Positions 15,810-23,552 of a stretch of 34,569 nt of DNA are shown in pieces. The notes under the pieces were generated by a model. The model made no database searches, was not told the origin of the DNA, and saw only the letters and a program-made list of their open reading frames with translations. Each line of letters opens with the position of its first letter. Positions within the stretch are counted from its first letter, which is position 1. Made by a program: the position numbers and the translations under genes. The stretch covers positions 1-34,569 of the forward strand of contig JBQDDG010000035.1 in assembly GCA_052093225.1 (NCBI GenBank), given 5' to 3'. Origin of the DNA: JB111 sp052093225 (GTDB taxonomy: Bacteria; Actinomycetota; Actinomycetes; Actinomycetales; Actinomycetaceae).

Positions 15810-16399
15810 CGCGCCCGAGCAACCGCACCCTCGCCCTCGACGCCGCCTTCCGCCTCGTCGGGCGCGACGGGCTGAGGGCGCTGACCTACGAGGCCCTCGC
15901 CGCCGAGACCGGGCTGACCAAGGGCGGCCTGCTCTACCACTTCCCCTCCCGCGAGGCTCTCGTGGCTGCCATGCACGAGCGCCTGGAGCAGAGGTGGGAC
16001 GCGGACTTCGCCGGTTTTGTCGACGGCGAGCCCGCGCAGGCGACGCCATCTCAGCGGCTCGCCGCGTACGTCCGCAGCACCGCCACCACGCCCACCCGGG
16101 CCGAGCTCCTCCTGCTCCTGGAGTCCGCCGACGATCCCGCCCTCGTCGGCGCGTGGGGTCGCGTGCTCGCGGCATGGGCGCCACCCGTGCCTGCCGTTGG
16201 AGCGCGGGAGAGCGAGGGCGCGCGGGAGAGTGACGGCGCGGGGGAGAGCGAGGGCGAGCTCGACGCGTTCCTCGCGCGCCTCGCCGCCGACGGCCTGTGG
16301 ATGTTCGAGGCGCTCACCGACGAGCCGCTTCCGGACGCTGTGCGCGAGCGCGCCGTCGAGCGGATCATCGAGCTCGGCACGCGGACGGAGAGGGATTGA
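15806..16399 (+). CDS. TetR-family repressor of the upstream exporter
   Basis: 197 residues from GTG 15806, which overlaps the exporter stop (GTGA). The N-terminal helix-turn-helix is clear: L-T-Y-E-A-L-A-A-E-T-G-L-T-K-G-G-L-L-Y-H-F-P-S-R-E-A-L (about 26-52). The remaining helices would form the ligand-binding and dimer domain; family members release DNA when they bind the drug that the partner exporter removes. An Ala/Gly/Glu/Ser-rich insert at about residues 133-151 is coded by three 18-bp tandem repeats. The likely operator is at 14074-14087 in the promoter of this operon, so it would repress itself. Confidence 0.88.
   Translation: MTRPSNRTLALDAAFRLVGRDGLRALTYEALAAETGLTKGGLLYHFPSREALVAAMHERLEQRWDADFAGFVDGEPAQATPSQRLAAYVRSTATTPTRAELLLLLESADDPALVGAWGRVLAAWAPPVPAVGARESEGARESDGAGESEGELDAFLARLAADGLWMFEALTDEPLPDAVRERAVERIIELGTRTERD
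16202..16255. repeat. 18-bp tandem repeat (3 copies) inside the TetR gene
   Basis: Units 16202-16219, 16220-16237 and 16238-16255 differ by a few bases and each encode a six-residue A-R/G-E-S-E/D-G block. Because 18 is a multiple of 3, copy changes keep the frame, so this could be a variable-number tract. Confidence 0.85.
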
Positions 16400-16401
16400 C
16401 C

Positions 16402-16425
16402 AATGGTCGGGATTCCCCGACCATT
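16402..16425. promoter_or_regulatory. Perfect palindromic operator upstream of the wHTH-MFS operon
   Basis: Arms AATGGTCGGG (16402-16411) and CCCGACCATT (16416-16425) are exact complements around a 4-base spacer. The site lies between the TetR stop (16399) and the wHTH ATG (16431), and overlaps a TTGACC -35-like hexamer (16396-16401). Autoregulation by the wHTH protein is the simplest inference; TetR binding is an alternative. Confidence 0.75.
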
Positions 16426-16430
16426 AAGGC

Positions 16431-17117
16431 ATGACCGACGAACCGGGAGCGACCGGCGGTGCGCGCGAGCCCGGAAGTGCAGGTGAGCCAAGCAGGCCCG
16501 GTGCGCCCGGAGATGCGCGCGAGTCAGGCCATGCCGATGCGCCCGGTCGCCGCGGATCGCCCGACTACGACCTGCCCGACGCCCTCGAGCTCAGCACGCC
16601 CGAGCAGTACAAGGCGCTCTTCGAGGACACGAGGTCCGAGATCGTCGGCCTCCTGCTCGAACGCGCGGCCACGACGTCGGAGCTCGCCCAGGTGCTCGGC
16701 AAGCCGAAGGGGACGGTCGGCTACCACCTCGACGTCCTGGCGAGAGCGGGGCTCGTGCGCGTGGTGCGCACGGAGCGCGTGCGCGCGCTGGAGGCCAAGT
16801 ACTACGGGCGCACGGCACGCACCTTCTACTACCACTCGGTCGAGGGGGCGGTGGGGGAGGCGAGGCGGACGATCGCGCGCGTGGCCGCCGAGGCCGACGC
16901 GGTCCCGGCCGGCCGCGATGACGAGCTCCAGGCCGCCCTGCGGTACGCGCGCGTCCCCGCCGAACGGGCGCGCGAGTGGTACCACCGCCTCGCCGACCTG
17001 CTCGTCGAGTTCTCCTCCGAGCCCCGCGACGGCGACACCACCTACGGCCTCGCGTTCACCATCTACCCGACCGACCGCGCCGCCATGGGGCCGGGTGGCG
17101 AGGACCTGACGTCGTGA
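16431..17117 (+). CDS. Winged helix-turn-helix (ArsR-like) regulator
   Basis: 228 residues from ATG 16431. Residues 1-46 are Gly/Glu/Pro/Ala-rich and probably disordered. Residues about 56-130 form a winged helix: T-P-E-Q-Y-K-A-L-F-E-D-T-R-S-E-I-V-G-L-L, then A-T-T-S-E-L-A-Q-V-L-G-K-P-K-G-T-V-G-Y-H recognition region, then L-V-R-V-V-R-T-E-R wing. This arrangement is common in ArsR-like proteins paired with MFS transporters in actinobacteria. No metal-binding Cys pair is present, so metal sensing is not indicated. It overlaps the downstream exporter by GTGA, and a perfect palindrome immediately upstream suggests self-control. Confidence 0.85.
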   Translation: MTDEPGATGGAREPGSAGEPSRPGAPGDARESGHADAPGRRGSPDYDLPDALELSTPEQYKALFEDTRSEIVGLLLERAATTSELAQVLGKPKGTVGYHLDVLARAGLVRVVRTERVRALEAKYYGRTARTFYYHSVEGAVGEARRTIARVAAEADAVPAGRDDELQAALRYARVPAERAREWYHRLADLLVEFSSEPRDGDTTYGLAFTIYPTDRAAMGPGGEDLTS

Positions 17118-18505
17118 ACGCGTCTGGGTCGCGCGACCCCGCCCACCCCCGACGAGATGGCGGCGAACTGCACGACGCCGGCGGCGACCGTCCCCGGCTC
17201 GGCTCCAACTACTGGCGCCTCTTCTCGGCATCGGCCGCCGCGAACCTCGGCGACGGTCTCATGGCGATCGCCGTGGTCTGGCTCGCCTCGGCGCTCACCC
17301 GTGACGCCGCCGTCATCGCGCTCGTCGGCCTCGCCTCGCGCCTGCCGTGGCTGATCTTCTCCCTGCCCGCCGGCGTGCTCTCCGACCGGTTCGACCGCCG
17401 CCGCATCGTCGGGTCGATGGACCTGGTGCGCTGCGTGGTGGTGGCGGTGTTCGCCGTCGTGCTCCTGATCGTCCAGGACGACGTCCCGACGCCCGAGGCG
17501 CTCGCTGCCGGCGCCGACGAGCCCGCCAACGGCCCCCTCCTCATCGGCGCGCTGTGCCTGCTCGCGCTCGTGCTCGGGTTCGCCGAGGTGCTGCGCGACA
17601 ACACGGCGCAGACCCTCATGCCGGCCGTCGTCGACGACCGCGTGCTCGCCAGGGCCAACGGGCGACTGTGGGGCGCCGAGGTGACGATGAACCAGTTCGT
17701 CGGGCCACCGCTCGCGGGGCTGCTCATCGCCGTCGCGATCGTCATCCCCTTCGCCGGTAACGCGGTTCTCCTCCTGGTCTCGGGGCTCCTCGTGCTGTCG
17801 CTGCGCGGCTCGTTCGCCCCGACCGGTGAGCGGACCACCGGGCGCGTGAACTGGCGAGGCGAGATCGGGGAGGGCTTCCGCTGGCTGTGGCGCCGGCCGG
17901 TCATGCGCTCGCTCGCCCTGGCGCTCGGGGCGATGAACATGGCGAGCTCCATCGGAGCGGTGGTGTTCGTGCTGTTCGCCCAGGAGGTCCTCGGCCTGTT
18001 CGACGGATGGGCGTTCGGCGTGCTGCTCAGCGGCGCAGCCGTGGGCGCGGTGCTGGGCTCGCTCGTCGCGGACCGCATCGCCGGCGTGCTCGGCGATGCG
18101 CGCTCGCTGCTTCTTGCGGTCGCGGCGATGGGGGTGACGCTCGGGGCGGTGGGGCTGCTCTCGACGGCGTGGCTCGTCTGGGTCGCGCAGCTCCTGTCCG
18201 GGGTGGCGGTCGTGCTGTGGAACGTCATCAGCGTGACGCTGCGGCAGCGGCTCATCCCGGATCACCTGCGGGGGCGTGTGAACTCGGTGTACCGGTTCTT
18301 CGGCTGGGGGTCGATCTCCATCGGCACGCTGCTCGGCGGGCTGCTCGTCGCGTGGCTCGAACCCGGGCTCGGGCGCGAGTGGGCGCTGCGGGCGCCGTTC
18401 CTCGTCGCGGGGGCCGGATACCTCGTGATGACGCTGTATGTTGCGCGGGCGGTGACGGCGGAGAAGCTCGCCGACGCGGGTGCCCCACGCGTGGGTGAGC
18501 ACTGA
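17114..18505 (+). CDS. MFS exporter paired with the wHTH regulator
   Basis: 463 residues from GTG 17114, overlapping the regulator stop by 4 bases. Twelve hydrophobic segments are visible, with G-V-L-S-D-R-F-D-R-R-R in the loop between helices 2 and 3 (MFS signature). The central loop (G-E-R-T-T-G-R-V-N-W-R-G-E-I-G-E-G-F-R-W) matches the single-component efflux group also seen in the gene at 8705. The N-terminal 35 residues are polar and cytoplasmic. The C-terminal domain carries V-T-L-R-Q-R-L-I-P-D-H-L-R-G-R-V, typical of this subgroup. Substrate unknown. The operon layout (regulator first) mirrors the preceding exporter-TetR operon. Confidence 0.87.
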   Translation: MNASGSRDPAHPRRDGGELHDAGGDRPRLGSNYWRLFSASAAANLGDGLMAIAVVWLASALTRDAAVIALVGLASRLPWLIFSLPAGVLSDRFDRRRIVGSMDLVRCVVVAVFAVVLLIVQDDVPTPEALAAGADEPANGPLLIGALCLLALVLGFAEVLRDNTAQTLMPAVVDDRVLARANGRLWGAEVTMNQFVGPPLAGLLIAVAIVIPFAGNAVLLLVSGLLVLSLRGSFAPTGERTTGRVNWRGEIGEGFRWLWRRPVMRSLALALGAMNMASSIGAVVFVLFAQEVLGLFDGWAFGVLLSGAAVGAVLGSLVADRIAGVLGDARSLLLAVAAMGVTLGAVGLLSTAWLVWVAQLLSGVAVVLWNVISVTLRQRLIPDHLRGRVNSVYRFFGWGSISIGTLLGGLLVAWLEPGLGREWALRAPFLVAGAGYLVMTLYVARAVTAEKLADAGAPRVGEH

Positions 18506-18678
18506 ATTTCGCCACTCTGGTCACAGGAGTCACACGCGCCCCGCGTGCACGTCCCGACTCTGGCGCGATGGCGCCGTTTCATGCATGCTGGAGCCGTTCC
18601 GCCGTGGATCATGTACAGCCCGGTTCTCGCGAGGCCGTTGGGGAAGACGTCCCTCGCACACGAACCAGGAGGCTCGAC

Positions 18679-19179
18679 ATGAGTGGTGCCTACACCCGCG
18701 GCGTTGTTTTCGTGCACTCCGCGGCCCGCGCGCTGTGCCCGCACGTCGAGTGGGCGGCCGGGCAGGTGCTCGACGCGCGCGTGTCCCTCGAATGGACCGA
18801 CCAGCCCGCCGCGCCAGGTCTGCTGCGCGCCGAGCGGTCCTGGGTCGGGCCGGTCGGCAGCGGCGCCCGCCTCGCCTCCGCGCTGCGCGGCTGGCAGCAC
18901 CTGCGCTACGAGATCACCGAGGAGCCCGCCCCCGGGTTCGACGGCGGCCGCTGGTCGCACACGCCCGAGCTCGGCATCTTCTACGCGCAGACGGATGCGC
19001 ACGGCAACGTCGTGGTGCCCGAGAACCGCGTGCGCGCCGCTCTCGAGCACGCGGGCGACCCGTCGCGCCTCCAGCACGAGCTCGACCTCGCCCTCGGTCA
19101 GGCCTGGGACGACGAGCTCGAGCCATTCCGCTACGCCGGCGCCGGCGCCCCTGTGCGCTGGCTACACCGCGTGGGCTGA
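18679..19179 (+). CDS. DUF3145 family protein
   Basis: 166 residues; ATG 18679 has AGGAGG 6 bases upstream, one of the best ribosome binding sites in the window. The sequence begins S-G-A-Y-T-R-G-V-V-F-V-H-S-A and ends V-R-W-L-H-R-V-G, as in the DUF3145 family, an actinobacterial protein of unknown function. From memory, in many Micrococcales this gene stands convergently next to fabF. Here 7.6 kb of other DNA separates the two. The last 121 bases (19059-19179) are repeated at 25148-25268 with three differences. Upstream, 170 bases carry a -10-like TGTACA but no further gene. Confidence 0.85.
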   Translation: MSGAYTRGVVFVHSAARALCPHVEWAAGQVLDARVSLEWTDQPAAPGLLRAERSWVGPVGSGARLASALRGWQHLRYEITEEPAPGFDGGRWSHTPELGIFYAQTDAHGNVVVPENRVRAALEHAGDPSRLQHELDLALGQAWDDELEPFRYAGAGAPVRWLHRVG

Positions 19180-19510
19180 CGGAGTCGAGCCAGCGCTCGG
19201 AGTCCGATGAGTGCCGCAGCCGGCTTGAGCAGCGCGATCTCGCCCGAGCGGCGGTCCGCTCCGCCTCCGGCGCTGCGTCGGACGACGAGCCGAGCCGGCG
19301 CTTCTAGGCCCGAGCATGCACGGCCTCCCAGACGTCCAGGACGGCGACGGCGGCCGCTGCGACGAGCACTGCAGCACGGGCCACCGTCCCGAGAGCGTAT
19401 CCAGGGAAGGGCGGCATCGACCGTGACCCGCTCGGTGCAGGTGCGGTGCGCCGGACCCGATCCGATCGTCAGGACCGGGGGTCAACGAGCGCGCGTCGGG
19501 CGAGGCCGGT
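19180..19510. other. Left end of cargo A: no confident gene
   Basis: About 330 bases between the DUF3145 stop and the promoter of the methyltransferase operon. One minus-strand ORF, 19304-19417 (ATG, 37 residues, with a hydrophobic Ala/Val-rich centre), could be a small membrane peptide, but it has no ribosome binding site and modest codon bias. I see nothing else that can be supported. Confidence 0.4.
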
Positions 19511-19547
19511 TTGCGTCTCTTAATGCGAATGATTATCGTTACGGCTT
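19511..19547 (+). promoter_or_regulatory. Promoter with Fur/Zur-like box for the methyltransferase-ABC operon
   Basis: The 13-base box AATGATTATCGTT (19528-19540) is palindromic if T-G pairs are allowed and resembles the A/T-rich boxes bound by Fur-family regulators (Fur, Zur). It overlaps a possible -10 TATCGT (19534-19539), with TTGCGT (19511-19516) 17 bases upstream as -35. Transcription would then start at or just before GTG 19548, giving a leaderless message. Repression by metal-loaded regulator is the natural inference; which metal cannot be told. Confidence 0.6.
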
Positions 19548-20276
19548 GTGGAACAGGACCCCTATCGCGCGACCGCCGGCATCTACGACCTCGTCGTCGA
19601 GGGATACGTCGACGCCCAGCTGGCTGCGATCACCACGTTCCTCCCGTACGTCGACGTCGACCATGGTCCGTTCCTCGACATCGGATGCGGCTCGGGCCGC
19701 CACCTCGCCTACGCGCTCGACGTGTTCCCGACGGCCCGAGCGATCGGGCTCGAGCCGAGCGCCGCGATGCGCTCCCTCGCCTTGGGGCGCCTATGCGCGA
19801 GACGTGAGTGGCGCGACCGGGTGACGGTGCGGCCGGAGGGCGCGCTCGAGGCACCTCTGCCGGACACGCTGGGCGGTGTGCTCATGCTGGGCGTCTTCGG
19901 GCACTTCACGAGTGCCCAGCGGCACGACCTCCTCGAGCGACTCTGCGCGCGCCTGCCCGAGCGCGGCGCGATCCTCCTCGACCTGCAGATGCCGGAGGAG
20001 CCGGTCGAGGTGCCGCGCTCGGTGGTCGCCGACACTCGGATGGGCGACCTTCGGTACCGGTGCCTCGCGGAGGGCGCGCCCGTCGAGGGCGAGGCGATGC
20101 GCTGGCGCATGACCTACCAGACCCTCTCCGGCGACACCGTGCTCGAGCAGCACTCCGGGGAGAGCATCTTTCATCACCCCAGTCCCGGGCTCGTGGTCGA
20201 GGAGATGCGTGCGCATGGTCTCGCGCTCACTCGGCTGCAGGACACGACGTACTGGCTCGCGGTCCGGCACTGCTGA
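19548..20276 (+). CDS. Class I SAM-dependent methyltransferase
   Basis: 242 residues from GTG 19548. Motif I, F-L-D-I-G-C-G-S-G-R-H (42-52), binds S-adenosylmethionine; G-L-E-P-S (66-70) is the acidic loop of motif II, and L-M-L-G-V-F-G-H-F follows at motif IV. The C-terminal part has paired beta strands (R-W-R-M-T-Y-Q-T-L). No ribosome binding site is present, in agreement with a leaderless transcript. It is the first gene of an operon whose other four genes make an importer of the peptide/nickel type. A role in modifying the imported compound or a metallophore is an inference from that and from the Fur/Zur-like box. A small-molecule substrate is more likely than DNA or protein. Confidence 0.8.
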   Translation: MEQDPYRATAGIYDLVVEGYVDAQLAAITTFLPYVDVDHGPFLDIGCGSGRHLAYALDVFPTARAIGLEPSAAMRSLALGRLCARREWRDRVTVRPEGALEAPLPDTLGGVLMLGVFGHFTSAQRHDLLERLCARLPERGAILLDLQMPEEPVEVPRSVVADTRMGDLRYRCLAEGAPVEGEAMRWRMTYQTLSGDTVLEQHSGESIFHHPSPGLVVEEMRAHGLALTRLQDTTYWLAVRHC

Positions 20277-20314
20277 CCACCCCGCACCGACCCCCCCACC
20301 AGCAAAGGAACAAC

Positions 20315-21826
20315 GTGAAGAAGCATGCGCGCGCCCTTGCCACTGCTGTCATCGCCATGATCGCTCTCGGAGGATGCTCAGGCACCGCGGCCGAGGACGG
20401 GGCCCCGCCCGAGACCACGATCCGCATCGGAGCCCTCGGCAACACGAGCGACAACCTCAACCCGCTCACCGTCAACGGGTTCGCCGACTACATCGCCGTC
20501 GGCCATCTCTACGAGATGCTGGTCGAGCTCCGGGACGGCGTCCCCCACCTCACTCTCGCCGAGGAGATCGTCCCCAACGACGAGGCGACCGAGTGGACCA
20601 TCACACTGGTCGACGACGCCACGTTCAGCGACGGCAGCGAGGTGAGGGCCGAGGACGTCGCGTACAGCCTGGCGCTGTTGGCGGATCCAGCCGCGAGCCC
20701 GAACTACGCGAGCTTCTACCAGGACATCGACACCGAGGGCATGGAGGTCGTCGACGACCGCACCCTCGTGGTCCCGCTCACCCGGCCTCGGGGTGACTTC
20801 GTCACCACCATCCTCGCCTTCGCCTCGTTCGTCTTCCCCGACGGCTTCGACGACTGGCAGGACCCGACCGGTTCGGGCCGGTACGACCTGATCAGCTACG
20901 ACGCCGGACAACGAATCGTCCTCGAGGCGCGTGACGACCATCGCGACGGAGTCCCCGAGCTCGAGCGTCTCGAGGTCTCGGTGATCGACGACCCGCAGAC
21001 CCGGATGAATGCCCTGAGGAGCGGCGAGATCGACTTCGCGACCCGCGTGGACCCGGTGATCGCGCAGGCCGAGGCGGACAACCCCGCCGTGGTGATCCAC
21101 CGAGGCGGCGAGGGCGACTCCCAGGCGCTCGGCTTCGAGATGAACGTCCACCAGGAGCCGTTCGACGACCCACGCGTCCGGGAGGCGATGAAGCTGGCGA
21201 TCGATCGCGAGGAGCTCCTCGAGACGGTCTTCCTCGGCGAGGGCGAGGTCGGGAACGACCTCATGGGTCTCGGCCTGGAGGGCTACGACGAGTCGATCCC
21301 GCAGCGCGAGCACGACCCGGACCGCGCCCGCGAGCTGTTCGAGGAGGCAGGGGTCAGCGAGGTGACCATCCGCACCGCGGAGATCACGCCCGGACTCACC
21401 CGGTCGGCCGAGCTGTACGTCGAGCAGCTCGCCGAGGTCGGCGTGACGGCCACGCTCGAGCCCACGGACCCGGCGGGCTACTTCTCGGACTTCGAGGTCC
21501 TGCTCTCCACCCCGTTGCAGGTCGCCTACTACGTCAACCGCGACGCGGGGGCGTACCTGGGGAGCTTCGGTGGTTCGGACGGCTTCTTCAACATGTCCGG
21601 CTACGCCCCGCCCGAGTTCGACGCCCTCCTGCTGGAGGCCCAGTCCGAGCCGGACCCCGAGGCCCGTGGCGCGCTGTTCGACCGGGCGCAGCGGCAGATC
21701 TGGGACGAAGGAGGCACGATCCTCTGGGGCTACCAGGCCGTGCTCAACGCGAGCGCGCCCGGCGTCGAGGGCGTCTACCTCTCGCAGGGCGTGCCGGTCT
21801 TCAGCGATGCGACCTTCGCGAGGTGA
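20315..21826 (+). CDS. ABC importer substrate-binding lipoprotein (SBP family 5)
   Basis: 503 residues from GTG 20315, with AAAGGA 7 bases upstream. The N-terminus is a lipoprotein signal: K-K-H-A-R, a hydrophobic stretch and the lipobox A-L-G-G-C (Cys21 becomes lipidated), so the protein is anchored outside the membrane. The body follows the family 5 pattern (dipeptide, oligopeptide, nickel and metallophore binders): L-N-P-L-T near residue 48, Y-E-M-L-V-E, W-T-I-T-L-V-D-D-A-T-F-S-D-G-S-E-V-R-A-E-D-V and V-R-E-A-M-K-L-A-I-D-R-E-E-L. The ligand cannot be read from sequence; peptide, nickel chelate and zinc/iron metallophore are all possible. Next gene starts within its stop (GTGA). Confidence 0.9.
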   Translation: MKKHARALATAVIAMIALGGCSGTAAEDGAPPETTIRIGALGNTSDNLNPLTVNGFADYIAVGHLYEMLVELRDGVPHLTLAEEIVPNDEATEWTITLVDDATFSDGSEVRAEDVAYSLALLADPAASPNYASFYQDIDTEGMEVVDDRTLVVPLTRPRGDFVTTILAFASFVFPDGFDDWQDPTGSGRYDLISYDAGQRIVLEARDDHRDGVPELERLEVSVIDDPQTRMNALRSGEIDFATRVDPVIAQAEADNPAVVIHRGGEGDSQALGFEMNVHQEPFDDPRVREAMKLAIDREELLETVFLGEGEVGNDLMGLGLEGYDESIPQREHDPDRARELFEEAGVSEVTIRTAEITPGLTRSAELYVEQLAEVGVTATLEPTDPAGYFSDFEVLLSTPLQVAYYVNRDAGAYLGSFGGSDGFFNMSGYAPPEFDALLLEAQSEPDPEARGALFDRAQRQIWDEGGTILWGYQAVLNASAPGVEGVYLSQGVPVFSDATFAR

Positions 21827-22776
21827 CGGGGACCCGACGCGGCGTGCGCTTCGTCGCGCGCGCCGCCTGGGTGCCCGTCAGTACGATGCTCGCTGCCGCC
21901 CTCACCTGGTCGACGGTCACCCTGCTGCCGGGCGACGCGGCCACGCGCATCCTCGGCCCGAACGCCACGCCGGAGCGGCTCACCGAGCTGCGTGAGCGCC
22001 TCGGGCTTGATCGCCCGGCACTCACGCAGTTCGGCGACTGGCTGACCGGCCTGCTCGGCGGGAACCTCGGCGAGAGCGCTCTGACCGGTGACGGCGTCAC
22101 GGCACTCGTCGTCGCCCGGCTCGGGAACTCGTCGATCCTCGCCGGTGTGTCCGGTGTCGTCGCGCTCCTTGGTGGTGTCGCGATCGGTGCCGCGATCGGT
22201 CGACGCGGATGGCGAGGGGGCGCGGCGAACGCCTCGGTCGTCGGCGCGGGTGCCGTGCCCGACTTCGTCATCGGCTCTCTGCTGGTGGGCTCGTTGGCGG
22301 TGACGTGGCAGGTCCTGCCGTCGCTGTCCATGGTGCTGCCGGGGCAGAGCGTGCTGAGCCGGCCGTCGATCCTCGTGATCCCGTGCCTTGCGATGGCGAT
22401 CCCAGTCCTCATCTGGATCGCGAGGTACTCGGCCGCCGCGATCGCCCGCCAGGCGGACGCCGCGCACGTGCGCGCCGCACGAGTCATGGGCCTGCGGGAG
22501 GGACGGATCCTCACCCGCCATGTCCTTCCGGGGGCACTCGCACCGCTTGTGCAGCTGTTCGGCTGGATGCTCGCGGTACTTGTGGGCAGCACCGTCGTCG
22601 TCGAGCAGCTCGTGGAGTACCCGGGCATCGGCTCGTTGCTGATCGAGGCGGTGGGGGACCGGGACATCTCCGTGACGACGGCGATCGTCACGGTCCTCGC
22701 CGCGGTCGTCGCCACCACCATGTTCGTGTGCGACCTCGTCGCCGCACGTATCGATCCGCGGATCGAGGCCGCATGA
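21823..22776 (+). CDS. ABC importer permease 1 (DppB/OppB type)
   Basis: 317 residues, GTG overlapping the stop of the binding-protein gene. The N-terminal helix is followed by L-P-G-D-A-A, then R-L-G-L-D-R-P-A-L-T-Q-F and G-N-L-G-E-S, as in DppB/OppB/NikB permeases. The EAA loop that contacts the ATPase is A-A-R-V-M-G-L-R-E-G-R-I-L-T-R-H-V-L-P (about 220-238). Six hydrophobic helices are visible. It forms the membrane channel together with permease 2. Confidence 0.9.
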   Translation: MTGTRRGVRFVARAAWVPVSTMLAAALTWSTVTLLPGDAATRILGPNATPERLTELRERLGLDRPALTQFGDWLTGLLGGNLGESALTGDGVTALVVARLGNSSILAGVSGVVALLGGVAIGAAIGRRGWRGGAANASVVGAGAVPDFVIGSLLVGSLAVTWQVLPSLSMVLPGQSVLSRPSILVIPCLAMAIPVLIWIARYSAAAIARQADAAHVRAARVMGLREGRILTRHVLPGALAPLVQLFGWMLAVLVGSTVVVEQLVEYPGIGSLLIEAVGDRDISVTTAIVTVLAAVVATTMFVCDLVAARIDPRIEAA

Positions 22777-23552
22777 GACGCGGGGCCCTCCTCGTGCCGG
22801 CAGCCGTCGTCCTCGCTGGACTCGTTGCGCCGGTGGTCGGTCATCGCCTGCCCGGCACACGCGACGCCCCGTTCCGCGCGCCGGGGGCGGAGCATCTCCT
22901 CGGCACCGACGCGCTGGGGAACGACGTGCTCGCTCAGCTGCTCATCCATGCACCTGCCACGTTCGTGGTGCCTGCGGTGGCCACCGTGGTCCTCGCAGTG
23001 CTCGGCTCCGTGCTCGGCGTGCTCCTCGGACTCGGTCCCGCATGGCTGCGCAGCGCCGTCCTGCGTGCAGGGGACGTGCTGCTGATCATCCCGCCGATCG
23101 TGCTCACCCTGGTCATCGTGCTCGGCTTCGGTGCGACGCCGGCAGCCGTCGTGTGCGCCGTCGTGCTCGCCGGACTGGTGATGTTCCTGCGGGTGCTCTC
23201 CACCGGGACCGTCCAGGTCGCGCGCTCCGGGTACGTGGAAGTAGCGCACGGGCTCGGCGACGGGCGGCTGCGCATCGCGATGCGCGACATGCTGCCGCAG
23301 CTGCTCGGCCTCGTGGTCGCCGAGACGACGCTGCGCCTGCTCGCCGCGATCCAGCTGGTCGCCACCCTCAGCTTCCTCGGCTTCGCCTCGGGGCTCGGGA
23401 ACAGCTGGGCACGGGCGCTGCGCGACAACATCAACGGTTTCTCGCTCAATCCCTGGGCCACCCTCGCGCCCGGCATCGCCCTGATCGGCACGGTCGCACT
23501 CATCGCGCTCGCCGTCGACGGCCTCAGCAGGACACAGGTGGACAGCACATGA
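22773..23552 (+). CDS. ABC importer permease 2 (DppC/OppC type)
   Basis: 259 residues; ATG overlaps the permease 1 stop as ATGA. It carries the N-terminal helix, the H-L-L-G-T-D-A-L-G-N-D-V-L segment typical of DppC/OppC, and an EAA loop E-V-A-H-G-L-G-D-G-R-L-R-I-A-M-R-D-M-L-P (about 150-170). It is shorter than the usual 280-300 residues, with a compact N-terminus. It is expected to pair with permease 1 in the cytoplasmic membrane. Confidence 0.9.
   Translation: MRRGALLVPAAVVLAGLVAPVVGHRLPGTRDAPFRAPGAEHLLGTDALGNDVLAQLLIHAPATFVVPAVATVVLAVLGSVLGVLLGLGPAWLRSAVLRAGDVLLIIPPIVLTLVIVLGFGATPAAVVCAVVLAGLVMFLRVLSTGTVQVARSGYVEVAHGLGDGRLRIAMRDMLPQLLGLVVAETTLRLLAAIQLVATLSFLGFASGLGNSWARALRDNINGFSLNPWATLAPGIALIGTVALIALAVDGLSRTQVDST

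Noticed and set aside
19304..19417. 37-residue hydrophobic ORF in cargo A (minus strand)
   Set aside because: No ribosome binding site and weak codon bias; recorded within the intergenic entry but not called as a gene.
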